Shown in pieces: positions 28,900-38,406 of a stretch of 64,000 nt of DNA (positions are counted from its first letter, which is position 1; each line of letters begins with the position of its first letter). A program made the translations under genes and the position numbers. Below the pieces are notes generated by a model. That model was given only the letters and a program-made list of their open reading frames with translations, had not been told where the DNA came from and did no database searches. This stretch comes from Actinomycetota bacterium (GTDB lineage: Bacteria > Actinomycetota > Thermoleophilia > RBG-16-64-13): the NCBI GenBank assembly GCA_018830645.1, contig JAHJSA010000055.1:1-64000 (forward strand), given 5' to 3'.

Positions 28900-29697
28900 A
28901 TGTCAGCGCAGCTTTCTCGACAAAACATCGAGCGCACGAAGCGCCGCAGACTGATAGTGGTTCGGCGCAGACGGCTCCGTTTCGGGGTCGCGCTCGTTCT
29001 GGGCTTCCTTGCCATGACCGCATACACCGTGTTCTCGCTGGTGGAGCGCTCGACGGCGCAGGTGACCGGAACCGAACTCCTCGTGGTCGACAAGCCCGCC
29101 ACGGGGGGGCCCGTTGACGCTGCGGGGCCCATGTACCCCGTGTTCGCCCGACTCGACACCCGCAACCTCGTTCTCCCTGTCGCGGCGCAGGCCGCCACCA
29201 TCATCGCCTACCATCCCCTCATGGACGAGCGCGCGGTCGCCCTGACCCCGGTGGGCAACCAGGTGAACGGTAGCGTGGTGTCCCGCAGCCTCAAGCGTGT
29301 CTTCTCCGAAGCCTCCGCGGTGCGCTATTACCTGATCAAGGACAAGGAGCGCAACCTCTCAGGCACCGGATGCGTCGATGTGGGCGCACCTGCGGGCACG
29401 CCCATCGTGAGCCCGGTGTCCGGCGTGATCACGGGCGTCACCGAGTACAATCTGTACGGGAAATACCCCGACGTGCAGATCGACATCGCGCCCGACGGCG
29501 TGGGCGACGTGACGCTCTCGTTGCTCTTCGTGGACGAACCTACCGTCAAGATCGGTCTGGTGGTGGTGGAGGGCAAGACTCAGCTGGGGAAAGTACGGGC
29601 GCCGCAGGGTGATCTTGGAGAGACCCTCGCTGAGTTCACGCGCGACACCGGCAGCCACGTGCATATTCAAGTGACCCGAGGGATCCCAGGCGAGTAG
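28900..29697 (+). CDS. Membrane-anchored M23/lysostaphin-fold-like protein, probably inactive
   Basis: TM anchor; GCVDVGAPAGTPIVSPVSGVITGV beta-core and GSHVHIQV terminal motif; N-terminal zinc ligand not evident. Confidence 0.5.
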   Translation: MSAQLSRQNIERTKRRRLIVVRRRRLRFGVALVLGFLAMTAYTVFSLVERSTAQVTGTELLVVDKPATGGPVDAAGPMYPVFARLDTRNLVLPVAAQAATIIAYHPLMDERAVALTPVGNQVNGSVVSRSLKRVFSEASAVRYYLIKDKERNLSGTGCVDVGAPAGTPIVSPVSGVITGVTEYNLYGKYPDVQIDIAPDGVGDVTLSLLFVDEPTVKIGLVVVEGKTQLGKVRAPQGDLGETLAEFTRDTGSHVHIQVTRGIPGE

Positions 29698-29731
29698 CAC
29701 GATCCCAGACGAGTAGCCCGCCCGCGTCGCG

Positions 29732-30223
29732 TCAGCGACCAGCCGCGTCGTTCTTACCCCGGCGCAGCAACCCCCGCAGGCCGCCGCCCTTCTCGCCCTT
29801 CGACGATGCGCCCGCGCCTAGTTTGAGTATCTCCTTCACCAGCTCCACGCGTAGCTCCTGACTCGGAAGCCGCTTGAACATGTGATCGACGCGGGCCGCC
29901 ATCTCGGGCTGGGGAGCGTAGGTGTAGAGCACGTCCCCGCGCGGACCGAAGGCGCGACGTATGAGGCCCCTGGAGATAAGCCTGTCGAACGTGGGCGTCA
30001 GATCACGCTCGGCGCGCCCGACCACATGCGCGATCAGTTCGGCCGGCATGTCTTCCGCGCGGCGCGAGTGCAGGCATTCGAGCACATCCCAACAGGCGAA
30101 GGTGGGAACGAGATCGCGCGCCCACTCGTCCACCGGCTCCGCGGGGTCCGTGGCGCCGGTATCCGGAACGCCAGGGTCCACCGCTCGATCTTCGGGGAGT
30201 GGGTCGCCGAAGTCAGATCCCAC
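29732..30223 (-). CDS. Hypothetical protein, winged-helix-like
   Basis: WDVLECLHSRRAEDMPAELIAHVVGRAERDLTPTFDRLISRGLIRRA resembles an MarR/ArsR-type wHTH. Confidence 0.4.
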   Translation of the reverse strand: MGSDFGDPLPEDRAVDPGVPDTGATDPAEPVDEWARDLVPTFACWDVLECLHSRRAEDMPAELIAHVVGRAERDLTPTFDRLISRGLIRRAFGPRGDVLYTYAPQPEMAARVDHMFKRLPSQELRVELVKEILKLGAGASSKGEKGGGLRGLLRRGKNDAAGR

Positions 30224-31151
30224 AGGTCTTTGCCTCGATGTATCGGAGGGCGTCGAAAGCCGCCGACGCTCCCCCGGAGGCGGCGGTCACCACCTGCTTG
30301 AGCGTGTTGGCGGTGAGATCACCCGCTGCCCACAGCCCGGGCACCGAGGTGAGCCCCGAGTTGTCGACGGTCACGAACCCGAACTCGTCGAGACCCGCGA
30401 AGTCCAGAAGCAGCTCGTTCACCGGGTCGACCCCCACGAAGATGAAGACGCCGTCGAGCGGGAGGAACTCGTCGGGCTCCCCTTTGGTCGAAGCGAGCCG
30501 CACCCCCTTCACCTTGCCGCCCTCGCCCACGATCTCAGAGACGACGCGGCTCCAGCGCACGTCGATCTTCTCGTTCTGGAAGCAGTACTCCTGGATGCAC
30601 TCGGTAGCACGCAGCTGATCACGTCGATGTACCACCGATACCGTGGTGGCGAACTTCGTGAGGAAGAGCGCCTCCTGGAGGGCCGCGTCCCCGCCCCCCA
30701 CCACGCATACGGCCTTGTCACGGAAGAAGGCGCCGTCGCACGTGGCGCACCACGAGACCCCGCGGCCGGTGAACTCGGCCTCGCCCGGCACGCCGAGCTT
30801 CTTGGGCACCGCTCCCGTGGCCACGATCACCGCGCGGGCCCCGATCTCCTCCCCGTCTACGGTGAGCACGAAATCGGTGCCCTCGGTACGGATGGACTCG
30901 ACGGGGCTGAACGTGCGGAACTCGGCGCCGAACCTCTCGGCCTGCTTGAGCATGAGCTCGCCGAGATCGGATCCGGAGATGCCCTCCGGGAAGGCGGGGT
31001 AATTCTCCACCCACTCAGTGGTGACGATCTGCCCACCGGGGAGCCCCTTCTCGAAGACCACGGTGCGCGCCCGGGCACGGGCTCCGTACAGCGCGGCCGC
31101 CATCCCGGCCGGACCCCCGCCCACGATGGCGATATCCAACATCTCTGTCAC
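30213..31151 (-). CDS. trxB: Thioredoxin reductase
   Basis: IVGGGPAGMAAALYGARAR, GVSWCATCDGAFFRDK, VVGGGDAALQEALFL, LWAAGDLTANTLKQVVTAASGGASAAFDA. Confidence 0.93.
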   Translation of the reverse strand: MTEMLDIAIVGGGPAGMAAALYGARARARTVVFEKGLPGGQIVTTEWVENYPAFPEGISGSDLGELMLKQAERFGAEFRTFSPVESIRTEGTDFVLTVDGEEIGARAVIVATGAVPKKLGVPGEAEFTGRGVSWCATCDGAFFRDKAVCVVGGGDAALQEALFLTKFATTVSVVHRRDQLRATECIQEYCFQNEKIDVRWSRVVSEIVGEGGKVKGVRLASTKGEPDEFLPLDGVFIFVGVDPVNELLLDFAGLDEFGFVTVDNSGLTSVPGLWAAGDLTANTLKQVVTAASGGASAAFDALRYIEAKTCGI

Positions 31152-31207
31152 AAGTACCCTCCTACTACCGTACGCCTAAATATATAGTATGCCCCAGGAA
31201 GAGGATA

Positions 31208-32677
31208 TCAAGACCCCTTCCACCTACCAGACACGGGTCGTGCCGCCCCCAGGTGCCGGAGTGCGCGAGGCGGGATCCCCCGCTTCACCACGCTTTTCCA
31301 GCGCGGACCGAACAGACGCATCACGAGTTCCCGGCGTCGCAGGATCTCGGCCTCGTCGAGCCCCCGAGACGTCACGCCAATGACCGTGCGCGTGCTCATG
31401 ACACCGGGGCGGTGGAGCGGATCGTCGTACGAGGCATCGATATCGCACCCCTCGGCCCGGCACCGCTCCAGCAAACGCGTGCCGGGGTAGGGTTGGGCCA
31501 GGTTCATAGAAACGGTGACCGGACCTCCGAGCGCCCGGATGCGCTCCAGGTACCGCAATCCCGACTCGAACATCTCCTTGGTCTCTCCGGGATATCCGAT
31601 CATGTAGAAGAGCGTGATGCGAGGAATCCCGAGCTGCACGCACAGCTTCACCATCTCGAAGGCAGCTCCCAGGTCCAGGTGCTTCCCCATGAGGTCGTGC
31701 ATGAGCGGATCGCCATGTTCGAGACCGAACACCACCTCCGTGCAGCCGCTGCGCATCATGAGGTGCAGGAGGTCACGATCGATGCCGTCGATGCGGATGC
31801 CGTTGGGAGGCCGCCACGTGAAAGGTACGTCGCCCGCCGTCTCGCGCAGGCGCACGAACCCCTCGAGGATCGAGGCCGCCCGTCCCCTATCGAGCGTGAA
31901 GTTGTCGTCTTCGATCTCGATGGCCCGCACGCCGAACCCCCGCACGAGCCGTTCCACCTCGTCGAGGACCACCTCCGCGGACCGAGCTCGAAAACTGCGA
32001 CCGTAGACCGGGTGGATCGAGCAGAACTCACAGTCGAAAGGACAACCGCGGGACGTGACCACCGATGCGGTCCGCCCGGTGGCCCCCCGCGGCGAACAGC
32101 CCAGGTACTTGGTGAAGTGCGGCACCTCGGTGTCGGGCGGCGCCAGCGTATCCAGATCGGCCACGAGGCGGCTGCGTTCGAAAACACCCTCCCGCGAGCC
32201 GTTCGGACAGTAGGTACCCGCGAGCCCCGCGGCCCCCACACCGTCGGCCAGAGCCGCGAGCACCGTCTCTCCCTCGCCGACCACGATGGCGTCCACTTCG
32301 GCCCGAAGCGCCGACTCCGGCTGCGCCGAGGGATAGACCCCTCCCATGACGAGAAGCGCATCGGGGAACCTGCCCTTCAGCGCGGCGCACAGCTCGTGCA
32401 CGAGGGGAGCCGACTGACTGAACGGTGCCGTGACGCCGATCAGCTGCACGTCTTCCGGGACCCGCTCGACGATGGCTTCGGGCGCGAGACCAACCAGCCA
32501 GCCCCCGGCCTCAGCACGCCTCTCTTGGAACCCGAGCAATAGCGCGTCCACCAGGGTGACCTCGTGGCCGAGTGAGCGCAGGTGCGACGAGAGCCCCCGC
32601 AGGCCGAGGCAATGCGAGAGCACCGCATCTTCTCGACGCGGGAATAGGAACGGCGGGTTCACCAGACAGACCTTCAC
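31208..32677 (-). CDS. B12-binding domain radical SAM protein
   Basis: N-terminal cobalamin-binding-like region; SRGCPFDCEFCSIHPVYG CxxxCxxC motif. Confidence 0.88.
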   Translation of the reverse strand: MKVCLVNPPFLFPRREDAVLSHCLGLRGLSSHLRSLGHEVTLVDALLLGFQERRAEAGGWLVGLAPEAIVERVPEDVQLIGVTAPFSQSAPLVHELCAALKGRFPDALLVMGGVYPSAQPESALRAEVDAIVVGEGETVLAALADGVGAAGLAGTYCPNGSREGVFERSRLVADLDTLAPPDTEVPHFTKYLGCSPRGATGRTASVVTSRGCPFDCEFCSIHPVYGRSFRARSAEVVLDEVERLVRGFGVRAIEIEDDNFTLDRGRAASILEGFVRLRETAGDVPFTWRPPNGIRIDGIDRDLLHLMMRSGCTEVVFGLEHGDPLMHDLMGKHLDLGAAFEMVKLCVQLGIPRITLFYMIGYPGETKEMFESGLRYLERIRALGGPVTVSMNLAQPYPGTRLLERCRAEGCDIDASYDDPLHRPGVMSTRTVIGVTSRGLDEAEILRRRELVMRLFGPRWKSVVKRGIPPRALRHLGAARPVSGRWKGS

Positions 32678-32857
32678 GATCCTCCACTACGGACGTTGCC
32701 GCCGCCTCCGGGCGGGCACGGTCGTCGGGGAGTCCCATGACCGGGGAGTCCCGCGACCACAGTGCCACACTACCACCGCAGCGGGAAGACTTCCCGGCGA
32801 ACGGCGTCTCTCGCACCGCTGCGCGGGTATTCTCGCCGGCCGGAAGGCCATCGGTCC

Positions 32858-34183
32858 CTAGGAGCCGGCGCCTTCCGAGAGCGAACGCCACACGCCGCGC
32901 CCGCGCCACGCCAGCAGGCCAGTGCGCAGCGAGTCTCCCACGGTGAGAGCGGCCACCCCCACGTAGAGACCCAAGACGCCGCCGCCAAGGACTCCGGCCA
33001 CGAGCACGCAGCTCATGCTGAAGAGCGAGAGCGCGACCGCCTCGGTGATCAACCGAGTACGACGAGTGTGCACCACCATGCCCTGCAACCAGCTTTGCAG
33101 CATGCTGAGCGCCGGCAGCGGCAAGGCGAACCACAGACTCGACCGCGCGACGTCGGCAAGACCATCCGGGAGCCCGATCACGTCGCGGAACCAGAAGTCG
33201 CCCACAGGAGGAACAAGTAGCGCCGCGAGACCGACCGACGTGGCCGCCGCCCCCAAGAACGCAAAGCGACGCAATGCCCCGAACGAACCCTGCTCGCCGA
33301 GCAGGGCGACTACTACCTCATTGTACGCGAAGCCAAAGCTCCTGAACACGAAACTCACGCCGGTCACCACCGGCCACAGAGCGAGCGAATCGAGAGCGTT
33401 GGGCATCCTGCTCAGGGCCGCGCTCCCCAGCGGGCTCGCGAACAGGGCGATCACCGAGGTGAGAGACAGCGGGATATAGAAGGCAAGGAAGGCGCGCAGT
33501 CCCAGCCAGGACGCGCCGGGCGCCGAATCCGGCAGCTGATCGCGCAAGACCGGGGCGACGCGACGCTTCACGTAGAACGCTTCGGAGAACACGCCCGCGT
33601 TCATGGCCACTGCGGCAACGACGATACCGGGGATCGACCCCACAGCGTAGCCGATGGCGAGCACGGCGGCGTCTGCCGCCAGACGTACCAGGGTGCCGGT
33701 GCCTACGGCTCTTGAATGGCCAAAGCGAATGAGCACGCCCTGGTTGAAACGACGGTACGCGATGCCCCACGTCCAGGGGATCATGATGGCGAGCCCCACC
33801 CGCGCCGGACCGACCACCTCGGGCGGAGCATCGATGAGCGAGCCCACCACGACCCCGTAGAGGGGTGTGAACACGATCGCCGAGTGGATCAACGTGAGGG
33901 CCGCACTCACCCAAAGCATGAAGCGTCTGATCTTCAGGTACGCCGCCCGGTCCTTGGAGAGAGCCGTAGAGGCGGCGAGGAGCATCACGATGGGCGACTC
34001 GATGAGCAGGGCGAGGGGGAACACGACGCCCCCGAAGGCGGCGAGGTTCACCTTCGGTTCGATGAGGCGGGCCACCACGGCGCTGACTGCGGGCACCTCG
34101 AGCCCCATGAGCAGCCAGCTCAAAGCCAGAGGCCACCACGTCTTGAAGACGCGGCCCAGGGTCAGCGTCGGGGAGGTGAGCAT
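32858..34183 (-). CDS. MATE/ANK-like multi-spanning membrane protein
   Basis: ~12 hydrophobic segments; FKTWWPLALSWLLMGLEVPAVSAVVARL...; start assigned at MLTSPTLTLG. Confidence 0.55.
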   Translation of the reverse strand: MLTSPTLTLGRVFKTWWPLALSWLLMGLEVPAVSAVVARLIEPKVNLAAFGGVVFPLALLIESPIVMLLAASTALSKDRAAYLKIRRFMLWVSAALTLIHSAIVFTPLYGVVVGSLIDAPPEVVGPARVGLAIMIPWTWGIAYRRFNQGVLIRFGHSRAVGTGTLVRLAADAAVLAIGYAVGSIPGIVVAAVAMNAGVFSEAFYVKRRVAPVLRDQLPDSAPGASWLGLRAFLAFYIPLSLTSVIALFASPLGSAALSRMPNALDSLALWPVVTGVSFVFRSFGFAYNEVVVALLGEQGSFGALRRFAFLGAAATSVGLAALLVPPVGDFWFRDVIGLPDGLADVARSSLWFALPLPALSMLQSWLQGMVVHTRRTRLITEAVALSLFSMSCVLVAGVLGGGVLGLYVGVAALTVGDSLRTGLLAWRGRGVWRSLSEGAGS

Positions 34184-34360
34184 GAGGTCATGATAGCCCA
34201 GAGCCACGAGCCCGGCTCGCCACCTATCATGAGTGCTGCGACGCCCACCCGGATCCAACCCGCCCCCCGCTCCATGCGGCTATAGCTCTCCGTGCGGAAG
34301 GCGTCGTGGGACTCGTCGGGGACGCTTCCAGAGGCGCCCCCGGAGTCTGCTCACACCTAC

Positions 34361-34523
34361 CAGGCTGTTGAAGAATGACGCTTCGCCGCGGGAGTACGCT
34401 GGGTACGCGCAAGGCAAGGACGCAGGGAGCGCTCGTAGCAGCGCTACGTGCGCGACTGAGGACGACGCATGGCGCCGCCCAGTGCGGTCTCCCGTGGCCG
34501 AGGTTTCGTTCTTCAACAGCCTG
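34361..34523. repeat. MITE-like/structured dispersed repeat
   Basis: 18-bp terminal inverted repeats CAGGCTGTTGAAGAAtGA / TCGTTCTTCAACAGCCTG (1 mismatch) around 127 bp non-coding DNA with internal hairpin GCGCTCGTAGC-AGC-GCTACGTGCGC. Confidence 0.75.
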
Positions 34524-34534
34524 CTACGGGTGAG

Positions 34535-34924
34535 TCAGTCGGCGCGACCCGCCAGATCGGCCTTTCTCGCCAGGTATTCGTCGCGGTCGATCTCGCCGCG
34601 AGCGTAACGCTCGCCGAGGATACCGAGGGCACCGGACCGAGGCACAGCGGTCTGCGCAGAGACCGAAGGGGTGGTGAAGGGTGGCTGCCCCGGCTGGATA
34701 CCATACTGCTGGGGGCTCGCCTGCCCGTAGGCCGGCGGCGCAGCCGCCGAACCGCGATTCCGAGTCACCTCGACCACCAACCACACGATCGCGCCCACGA
34801 TCAGCAAGGGCACCAGCCCCATCAACCCGAAACCCATCAGAAGACCTCCGATACCGTCGAAGCCGCCGCCCAGTCCACCCAGGCCGCCGCCTAATCCACC
34901 CATCATCCCGCCGCCGCCCATCAT
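34535..34924 (-). CDS. SHOCT-domain membrane protein with Gly/Met-rich N-terminus
   Basis: MMGGGGMMGGLGGGLGGLGGGF, one TM, C-terminal LGILGERYARGEIDRDEYLARKADL. Confidence 0.8.
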   Translation of the reverse strand: MMGGGGMMGGLGGGLGGLGGGFDGIGGLLMGFGLMGLVPLLIVGAIVWLVVEVTRNRGSAAAPPAYGQASPQQYGIQPGQPPFTTPSVSAQTAVPRSGALGILGERYARGEIDRDEYLARKADLAGRAD

Positions 34925-35343
34925 GATCGATCAGGCTCCTTTCGCGTCGGCTGCCGGGCGCGCTGTTCGGCTGGTATCGACTCGATAACGGATACTCGTG
35001 CCAGCACGCCCCTTACATTGACCACTATCGCAGCCGGGTGTGAAGGAGGCGTAAAGACACCGCCATCGATCCCCGCCTCGGCTCTACTTTCAAATTGACC
35101 AGAGGCTTCATAATCACTAGGTTGGATATGCGGGAGACTCGGCGGCAAGACATGGACCGAAGCCTCGTCGATCAGCCAGTAGTCCGCGCCGAGCCGACGG
35201 CGCGAGCCGACTGTCGAACACCTGCGGAGTCTCCGACCGGCACCCCACCTGACGTGGGACCGGGCCGCGCGTAGGCGCCGGGCGCGTAGGCGCCGGGCGG
35301 GAGTCGCCGGCCTGTTGCGGGTCGCACTCCACCCCGCCCACGG

Positions 35344-36123
35344 TCACCGCGCGAGCCTCCGGAACGCCCAGAGCGTGACCGCCTGCAGTATCGCGCCGAG
35401 GACCACCAACGAGAGTACCGCCTTGCCGATCGCGCCCCACTCGTAGCCGGTGATCATGAGGGCTCGCATGGCTTCGATCAGGTAGGTCACCGGGTTCCAG
35501 TCGTTGACCACCTGCATCCACCCCGGCATGAGAGCCTTCGGGACGAAGGCCGTCGACATGAACATCAGCGGGAACAACAGCAGGGAGATAGTGCTTGTGG
35601 CCTGCTCGCTCTTTGTGAGAAGGGCGGGGATGAAGCTCGAACCGGCAAAGGCGATCCCGAATGCCCCCGTCAGGAAGAGGATGAGCAGGAAGCCGCCCAC
35701 TCCGGTCACCAGAGTCGCTCCAAGAAGCATGCTCACAACCAAGATGACAGCCGCCATCGCCGCCGCCTGGAAGAACAGAGGCACCATCTCCCCGGCGAGG
35801 ATCGACCATCGGCTGATCGGGTAGGCCCGCAGCTTGTCGAGGTAGCCGCTTCGGAACTCCACCAGGAGCCCGTATCCCGACCAAGCCACCGCCATCAACC
35901 CGGCAAAAGCCACTTGCCCGGGGGCCAGGTAGGCCAGGTAGCTCGACTCGCTCCCGAAACCGGGCAGTTGCACGATGTCCTTGTAGAGCTGGCTGAAGAC
36001 CAGCAGCTGGATGAGAGGGAAGAAGATGATGCTGATCCAGTTGGCCGGCACGCGGACGAACCTGCGGGTGGTACGCAGGCCCAGGTGGTAGGTCTCGTAG
36101 ACGAAAGCGGTGAGAGCGTTCAA
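35344..36123 (-). CDS. ABC-2 type transporter permease (DrrB-like)
   Basis: RRFVRVPANWISIIFFPLIQLLVFSQLY... GFLLILFLTGAFGIAFAGSSFIPAL; downstream of ATPase gene. Confidence 0.85.
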   Translation of the reverse strand: MNALTAFVYETYHLGLRTTRRFVRVPANWISIIFFPLIQLLVFSQLYKDIVQLPGFGSESSYLAYLAPGQVAFAGLMAVAWSGYGLLVEFRSGYLDKLRAYPISRWSILAGEMVPLFFQAAAMAAVILVVSMLLGATLVTGVGGFLLILFLTGAFGIAFAGSSFIPALLTKSEQATSTISLLLFPLMFMSTAFVPKALMPGWMQVVNDWNPVTYLIEAMRALMITGYEWGAIGKAVLSLVVLGAILQAVTLWAFRRLAR

Positions 36124-36130
36124 GGCTGAT

Positions 36131-37195
36131 TCACCACCCCAGGAGGAGCGGCTGGTCGGCGGCTCCCTCTCGTATGCGCCGCCCGGTGTATTTCATGAAC
36201 ACGTCGTCCAGGCTCGGCTGGCTCACCTTGAGACCGGTCACACGCAGTCCATCGCTTTCCAGGCGTCTGAGCAACCCAGGTACGGCGGCATAGGCGTTCG
36301 GCACCGCTAAGCTGACTCCGGCCGGGTGAGCGAGCACCGCACCGGGGGCCACCATCCCCTCAAGGAGCCGTCTCACGCGGGCGAGCGGGTCTACGGGAGG
36401 ATCTCCTGCGACGCCGCCGCCGTTGCCTTCGGCCGGGTCGTCGCCGACCCCGCGATCGGGCGCGCCGTGAGACTCGATCTGAAGCACCACGGTGTCCGCG
36501 CCGATGCCCTGCTTGAGCTCACTGGGCGCTCCATCGACCACGATCCGGCCGTGGTCGATGATCGCCACGCGCGAGCAGAGGCGGTCGGCCTCTTCCATGT
36601 AGTGCGTGGTGAGGAGCATGGTCGTTCCGGAGGCGTTGATGCGCTCGAGCTCCTCCCAGAGCGCCGTGCGGCTCTGGGGGTCGAGGCCCTCGGTAGGCTC
36701 GTCGAGGATCAGGAGTTCGGGGCAATGGACCAAGGCGGCGGCCACGTCAAGGCGCCGTTTCATCCCTCCCGAGTACGTGCCCGCGAGCTTCTTGGCCACC
36801 GACGAGAGCCCCATCAGTTCAAGGAGCTCGTCGGAGCGGCGCCGAACGGCCGCCGAGGGCATCCCCTGCAGCCGGCCGGCCAACTCGAGCGTCTCACGGC
36901 CGGTGCTGAAGGCGTCAAGGGTGGGATTCTGCATGGCCAAGCCGAGACGCCGACGCACTTCCACGGCCTGGGTGACTACGTCCAAGCCCACCACCCGGGC
37001 CGTGCCCGCGGTGGCGCGCAGAAGCGTGACGAGGATGCGGATAGCGGTGGTCTTTCCGGCACCGTTCGGTCCGAGCAGTCCGAAGAGCTCCCCCGGAGCC
37101 ACTTCGAAGCTCACATCGTCGAGGGCACGGGTACCGCCGCGGTAGACCTTCACAAGCCCTTTGGTCTGGATGGCGGGGCCGTCGTAAGCTCTCAA
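36131..37195 (-). CDS. ABC transporter ATP-binding protein (DrrA-like)
   Basis: GLLGPNGAGKTTAIRIL, YSGGMKRRLDVAAALVH, LLILDEPTEGLD; TTG start assigned. Confidence 0.9.
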   Translation of the reverse strand: MRAYDGPAIQTKGLVKVYRGGTRALDDVSFEVAPGELFGLLGPNGAGKTTAIRILVTLLRATAGTARVVGLDVVTQAVEVRRRLGLAMQNPTLDAFSTGRETLELAGRLQGMPSAAVRRRSDELLELMGLSSVAKKLAGTYSGGMKRRLDVAAALVHCPELLILDEPTEGLDPQSRTALWEELERINASGTTMLLTTHYMEEADRLCSRVAIIDHGRIVVDGAPSELKQGIGADTVVLQIESHGAPDRGVGDDPAEGNGGGVAGDPPVDPLARVRRLLEGMVAPGAVLAHPAGVSLAVPNAYAAVPGLLRRLESDGLRVTGLKVSQPSLDDVFMKYTGRRIREGAADQPLLLGW

Positions 37196-37431
37196 TCTCC
37201 ACCCTCCACGATCTCGTGTTGAAGCCGCCGGACGTTCGAAACCGCAGGAGTCTCGTGTGTTGACGATGATACCCCGAGCGAAGCGCCGGCAGACATCGGC
37301 ACATCCAGGCCGGGAGTTCACGGTCCGTGGGGTCCGCGACGACCGACCCAGCTGCTACGGCCCCCGGCTCCTTTCTGGTAGCCTTGCGGCGGCTACAGTT
37401 CCCGGCCCACCCACGAGGAGCTTCCACAGAC

Positions 37432-38406
37432 GTGACCGCCGGAGAGTCGGGCGATAGCACCGGACTGACACTCGAAAGGGTGAGCAAGTCCTTCGAGGGT
37501 GTCCACGCCGTCTCCGAACTGAGTCTGAGAGTGCCCGAGGGCCTCATCTTCGGCTTCCTTGGCCCGAACGGTGCCGGGAAAACCACCACCATGCGCGTGA
37601 TCCTAGACATCCTGCGCCCCGACACCGGCGCAGTGAGGTGGCGTGGGCGACCGGTGGACGATCAGACCCGTCGCCGTTTCGGCTACCTGCCGGAGGAGCG
37701 GGGGCTGTACCCCAAGATGAAGGTACTCGACCAACTCGTATTCTTCGCCCGTCTGTACGGCATGCCTCGCGCTGAAGCCGCGGCCGCCGCCGAGCGCTGG
37801 CTCGAACGATTCGGCATCGCCGATCGCAGGGGCAGCCGCCTCGAGGAGCTCAGTCGGGGCAACCAGCAGAAGGTGCAGGTGCTCGTCGCGCTCGTACATG
37901 ATCCCGACCTGGCGCTGCTCGACGAGCCCTTCAGCGGCCTCGACCCACTCAACTCAGAACTGCTCGAAGCCGCCCTGCGCGATCTGCGCGACCGGGGCAA
38001 GACCGTCCTCTATTCGAGCCACCGCCTGGAGCAGGTGGAGGACCTCTGCGAGGAGGTGGCCATCATCGCCCGCGGGCAGTTGCGGCTTTCCGGCAACCTC
38101 GAGGCGATCCGCGACTCGGCAGCCCGCAGGATCCTGCACGTGCGCACCGCGTCCCGTATTCCGCCCGATATCACGGGTCTACCCCTGGACCCCGAAGAGC
38201 CCGGCCGCGACTACGCACGTTTCTCTCTACGCGAGGGCGCCGACCCGCAATTGGTGCTGCAGGTGCTGGCCGCCCGCGAAACTGTGGAGTACTTTGCCGT
38301 CGAGCGTCCCTCGCTCCAGGAGATCTTCATCGAGGCCACCGCGGACGGAGCGGGAAGCTCCAACGGCGACGGAGTGGAGGTCGCGGACGGGGTGGAGGCC
38401 GTATGA
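37432..38406 (+). CDS. ABC transporter ATP-binding protein (NatA-like)
   Basis: GFLGPNGAGKTTTMRVIL, LSRGNQQKVQVLVALVHDPDLALLDEPFSGLDP. Confidence 0.92.
   Translation: MTAGESGDSTGLTLERVSKSFEGVHAVSELSLRVPEGLIFGFLGPNGAGKTTTMRVILDILRPDTGAVRWRGRPVDDQTRRRFGYLPEERGLYPKMKVLDQLVFFARLYGMPRAEAAAAAERWLERFGIADRRGSRLEELSRGNQQKVQVLVALVHDPDLALLDEPFSGLDPLNSELLEAALRDLRDRGKTVLYSSHRLEQVEDLCEEVAIIARGQLRLSGNLEAIRDSAARRILHVRTASRIPPDITGLPLDPEEPGRDYARFSLREGADPQLVLQVLAARETVEYFAVERPSLQEIFIEATADGAGSSNGDGVEVADGVEAV

Noticed and set aside
32726-32758. Direct repeat GGGGAGTCCC(A/G)(T/C)GACC upstream of the radical SAM gene
   Set aside because: Only two short copies and no association with a recognisable promoter; insufficient evidence.
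35262-35300. Short tandem GCGCGTAGGCGCCGG repeat in the intergenic region
   Set aside because: Two copies of a GC-rich unit without other signal; likely slippage.
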